DNA from: Chloroflexota bacterium
Lineage (GTDB): Bacteria > Chloroflexota > JAJPGV01
Length of the DNA stretch: 64,000 nt
Assembly: GCA_021325635.1 (NCBI GenBank)
Contig: JAJPGV010000049.1
Location: forward strand, 62,001 to 126,000
Reading direction: 5' to 3'
Shown piece by piece: positions 62,138-64,000 of the stretch. Below the pieces are notes generated by a model, which was given only the letters and a program-made list of their open reading frames with translations, was not told the origin of the DNA and searched no databases. The position numbers and the translations under genes are program-made. Each line of letters begins with the position of its first letter. The stretch's first letter is position 1.

Positions 62138-62668
62138 ATGAGAATCGCGGTCTTTGTCGACGGCGCCAACTTGTTCTATGCCGAGCGTGACCGGCTTGGC
62201 TGGCGTGTCGATCTGCAGAAGCTCCTAGAGTGGATCGCTTCGCGCGGAACGGTCACCGATGCCATGTACTACACCGGCGTAATTGAGCCGGTCGAGGTCA
62301 GGTTCGCCGCGTTCCTGCACGCACTGCCGCATCTCGGCTTTTCGGTCGTCACCAAACCCGCGAAAGCGCTCGTCCACCACAGTGGCGAGACGTCGTTCAA
62401 AGCGAACCTGGACGTGGAAATCGTGCTGGACATGTTCACCATGCTCGAAGCATTCGACATGGCTGTGCTCGTTAGCGGCGACGGCGACTTCCGCCGGCCG
62501 CTGGAGCTGCTGCGCACGCGGGGCAAGCAATTTCTCGTCATTTCCACGGCAGGCACCATGGCCCGCGAGCTACGTGAAATCGCGGGCCGACACTTTGTGG
62601 ACCTCCGCGACATTCGCGGCAGCGTCGAGCAGACCAGGACCGAAGCAGCTCTGCCCCGCGCGAGCTGA
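62138..62668 (+). CDS. NYN domain (LabA-like) putative nuclease
   Basis: 176 residues with the PIN-like NYN fold: AVFVDGANLFYAERDR (first Asp), KANLDVEIVLDMF (middle acidic), and VLVSGDGDFRRPLELLRTRGKQFLVIS. These metal-dependent RNases or nucleases are often linked to RNA turnover. ATG 62138 follows the preceding stop by 2 bp with AAAGG upstream. It is the last gene of the transfer-like operon. Confidence 0.85.
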   Translation: MRIAVFVDGANLFYAERDRLGWRVDLQKLLEWIASRGTVTDAMYYTGVIEPVEVRFAAFLHALPHLGFSVVTKPAKALVHHSGETSFKANLDVEIVLDMFTMLEAFDMAVLVSGDGDFRRPLELLRTRGKQFLVISTAGTMARELREIAGRHFVDLRDIRGSVEQTRTEAALPRAS

Positions 62669-62764
62669 GTGCTTTCGTACCCAGTTCCAGGGATCTGACG
62701 CCTGCAATCCGCCTCGGGGTACCAGCTACCACGCCTACGATGTATTGATCACAACATGAGTTAT

Positions 62765-62772
62765 ATGTACAT
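62765..62772. promoter_or_regulatory. Palindrome before the toxin-antitoxin pair
   Basis: ATGTACAT lies 4 bp before ATG 62777 in an AT-rich patch of the 108-bp gap (62669-62776). TTGATC at 62735-62740 could be the -35 box. It is a candidate autoregulatory operator; no other feature is visible in the gap. Confidence 0.35.
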
Positions 62773-62776
62773 TTAG

Positions 62777-63058
62777 ATGAGCGTGCGGTTCATCTGGGAT
62801 GCTGAGAACATCCTTCACATCGCGCGCCACGGGGTTACGCCACAGGAGTGTGAGGACGTGTTGCTGGACGACCACACCATCCATGTGCCTTCCCATTCCC
62901 AACGCTTAAGCGCGTATGGCGCGACCTCGGCCGGGAGAGCGATGCGCGTCATCTACGAACAGCAATCGGATGGCATCCGCGTGACAACGGCCTATCAGAT
63001 CAGGCATCGGCTGCTGAACCGCGTTCAAGAGGAGGCGGGTTATGACCGAGAAGGCTAG
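62777..63058 (+). CDS. BrnT-like toxin
   Basis: 93 residues with the BrnT pattern: VRFIWDAENILHIARHGVTPQECEDVLLDD, a central Arg/Gly loop, and RVIYEQQSDGIRVTTAYQIRH. BrnT toxins are RelE-fold RNases. It overlaps the antitoxin gene by 17 bp, in the usual toxin-first order of brnTA. Confidence 0.78.
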   Translation: MSVRFIWDAENILHIARHGVTPQECEDVLLDDHTIHVPSHSQRLSAYGATSAGRAMRVIYEQQSDGIRVTTAYQIRHRLLNRVQEEAGYDREG

Positions 63059-63443
63059 GACCGTGGACAGCGCAGCATACGAGGAACAGACCGACGAGGA
63101 GATGCTCACTGAGATCCGTGCTGCTCGCAAAGCCGGAACGTTGCGGCGGGGGAGCCTCAAGGTGCCGCGCACGCCTGCTGCCGAACTGGCAAAGCAGCTG
63201 GCGGAATCGGAGCAAGGCCTCGCGGAGGCCACTATTCCAGTGACCCTTCGGATGCCCGCCTCCATGGTTGCGTCGCTCAAGGACCAGGCACGCCGGCAGG
63301 GCGTTAGAGGCTATCAGACGCTGATGAAGCGGTGGATTGAGGAGCGCCTTACAGGAGAGCCCGTGATAAGCGCACGCGACGTATCAAACGTGCTTGGCCA
63401 GCTTCACAGCGCCGAATCGGCGCTCGAGAACTTGCTCAAGTAA
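63042..63443 (+). CDS. BrnA-like ribbon-helix-helix antitoxin
   Basis: 133 residues. The C-terminal half has the RHH signature IPVTLRMPASMVASLKDQARRQGVRGYQTLMKRWIEERL; the N-terminal half is charged and would wrap the toxin. GGAGG precedes ATG 63042. It would neutralise the toxin and repress the promoter. The pair may stabilise the adjacent transfer element. Confidence 0.78.
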   Translation: MTEKARTVDSAAYEEQTDEEMLTEIRAARKAGTLRRGSLKVPRTPAAELAKQLAESEQGLAEATIPVTLRMPASMVASLKDQARRQGVRGYQTLMKRWIEERLTGEPVISARDVSNVLGQLHSAESALENLLK

Positions 63444-63485
63444 ACGGTTTCTGCGGCAAAGCCCGCCTTCCGGGCTGACGACAAT

Positions 63486-64000
63486 CTACGCCGCAGCTTC
63501 AGGGGACGGCCCAGGAGAAACCTCGACAAGTCTGTGCGGGCGGGCACTCCAGTGAACGTCACGCACTTCGTCAAGCTGCGCCAGCACGGCGTGTTTGACC
63601 GAGTGGCCAATCTCTTCGGCATCGCGCACTGACACGTCGTCGGCAAGGCCACCTTCGATTTCCATGACCAGGGAACGCCCCATCCAGCGACCGCGTGCCA
63701 CGGCTACCTGGACGCCGTCAATTGATTTCGCCGCCTGCTCGGCCACCTCCAGACGAGATGGGTCCACGCCATCCAGCAGGTGCTCCAGGACGTCTTTGGT
63801 TACCTCATAGCCGACATGCACGATGAACAGGGTGACGGCAAATCCAGCGACCGGATCGCCCAGCGGATAGCCCAACGCGACGAGCACTAGACCCAGCAGC
63901 GCGCCCCCTGACGAGACGGCATCCAGCCAGGAATGCTTGGCATCGGCGAGCAGGGTGACGGAGTTGATACGCCGCCCGACGACGGCTTTGTATCGAGCCA
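63486..64000 (-). CDS. Cation diffusion facilitator (5' end outside window)
   Basis: The frame is open to the right edge. Visible: NSVTLLADAKHSWLDAVSS (TM5 metal-site Asp/His/Asp), a last helix pair, and the cytoplasmic C-terminal domain with LLDGVDPSRLEVAEQAAKSIDGV and KHAVLAQLDEVRDVHWSARPH. CDF proteins export Zn, Fe, Mn or related ions by proton exchange. It converges on the toxin-antitoxin pair. Only the C-terminal 170 or so residues are in the window. Confidence 0.87.
   Translation of the reverse strand, partial: ARYKAVVGRRINSVTLLADAKHSWLDAVSSGGALLGLVLVALGYPLGDPVAGFAVTLFIVHVGYEVTKDVLEHLLDGVDPSRLEVAEQAAKSIDGVQVAVARGRWMGRSLVMEIEGGLADDVSVRDAEEIGHSVKHAVLAQLDEVRDVHWSARPHRLVEVSPGPSPEAAA

Noticed and set aside
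1-64000. CRISPR arrays, tRNA or rRNA genes, insertion sequences
   Set aside because: No regularly spaced repeats, T-loop/anticodon patterns, rRNA segments, transposase motifs or flanking terminal repeats were seen in either strand.

Overview
The window is GC-rich DNA with many GTG starts, 4-bp ATGA/GTGA gene overlaps and densely packed operons on both strands. The gene content includes an F420-type nitroreductase-like protein, a PrgI-type conjugation apparatus with a replication-relaxation protein, bactofilin-like, DUF5808, SdpI and YhfC families, and many regulators. This suggests a free-living high-GC bacterium with a monoderm-type secretion system, possibly Chloroflexota, Dormibacterota or a relative. 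That placement is inference; there is no rRNA or other marker gene here. I saw no rRNA, tRNA, CRISPR array, transposase or integrase.

Layout. 1-4.6 kb: a 5'-truncated hybrid sensor kinase, two single-domain response regulators and a MmcQ/YjbR protein. 4.9-9.7 kb: a leftward membrane operon (glycine-rich small protein, c-type haem-binding protein, YhfC protease, small protein, AI-2E-type permease, MgtC/DUF4010 protein) plus a zinc-ribbon protein. 10-14.2 kb: a methyltransferase and a leftward redox operon (coiled-coil protein, Pro-rich protein, ApbE flavin transferase, ferric-reductase-like haem protein). 14.7-19.8 kb: a SIMPL protein, a MacB-like ABC export operon and a cupredoxin-like secreted protein. 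20-33.3 kb: stress and envelope genes (degenerate receiver, F420-type oxidoreductase, bactofilin-like membrane protein, universal stress protein, HtrA protease, EEP hydrolase, GNAT, P-type ATPase, DedA, cardiolipin-synthase-like protein, an S41 protease lacking its catalytic lysine).

33.7-44.2 kb is a rearranged block. Its two ends are diverged copies of one gene pair (ICMT-like methyltransferase plus DUF2127 membrane protein). In the left copy the methyltransferase is intact and DUF2127 is broken and fused to a headless receiver domain. In the right copy the methyltransferase is frameshifted and DUF2127 is intact. Between them lies an island with a TSUP permease, a CmtR-like metal-sensor domain fused to two further helix-turn-helix domains, a DUF169 protein, an IscA/HesB-type Fe-S carrier, small membrane proteins and a beheaded OmpR-type regulator.

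44.2-49.7 kb: VIT1/CCC1-like transporter, membrane proteins, a 20-residue Trp-rich peptide with a consensus Shine-Dalgarno, DUF5808, SdpI, YbjQ and a Met/Gly-rich secreted protein. 50.1-62.7 kb: one continuous operon for a type IV secretion/conjugation-like machine (PEGA-propeller protein, VirB6-like, NlpC/P60-like hydrolase, VirB2-like pilin, PrgI, VirB4 in two parts, primase, VirD4-like ATPase, replication-relaxation protein, NYN protein). No recognisable relaxase is present. A BrnT/BrnA-like toxin-antitoxin pair follows, then the 3' part of a cation diffusion facilitator running off the right edge.

The most unusual points are the reciprocal decay of the duplicated pair, the CmtR-HTH-HTH fusion beside sulfur and Fe-S genes, and the relaxase-less conjugation operon.
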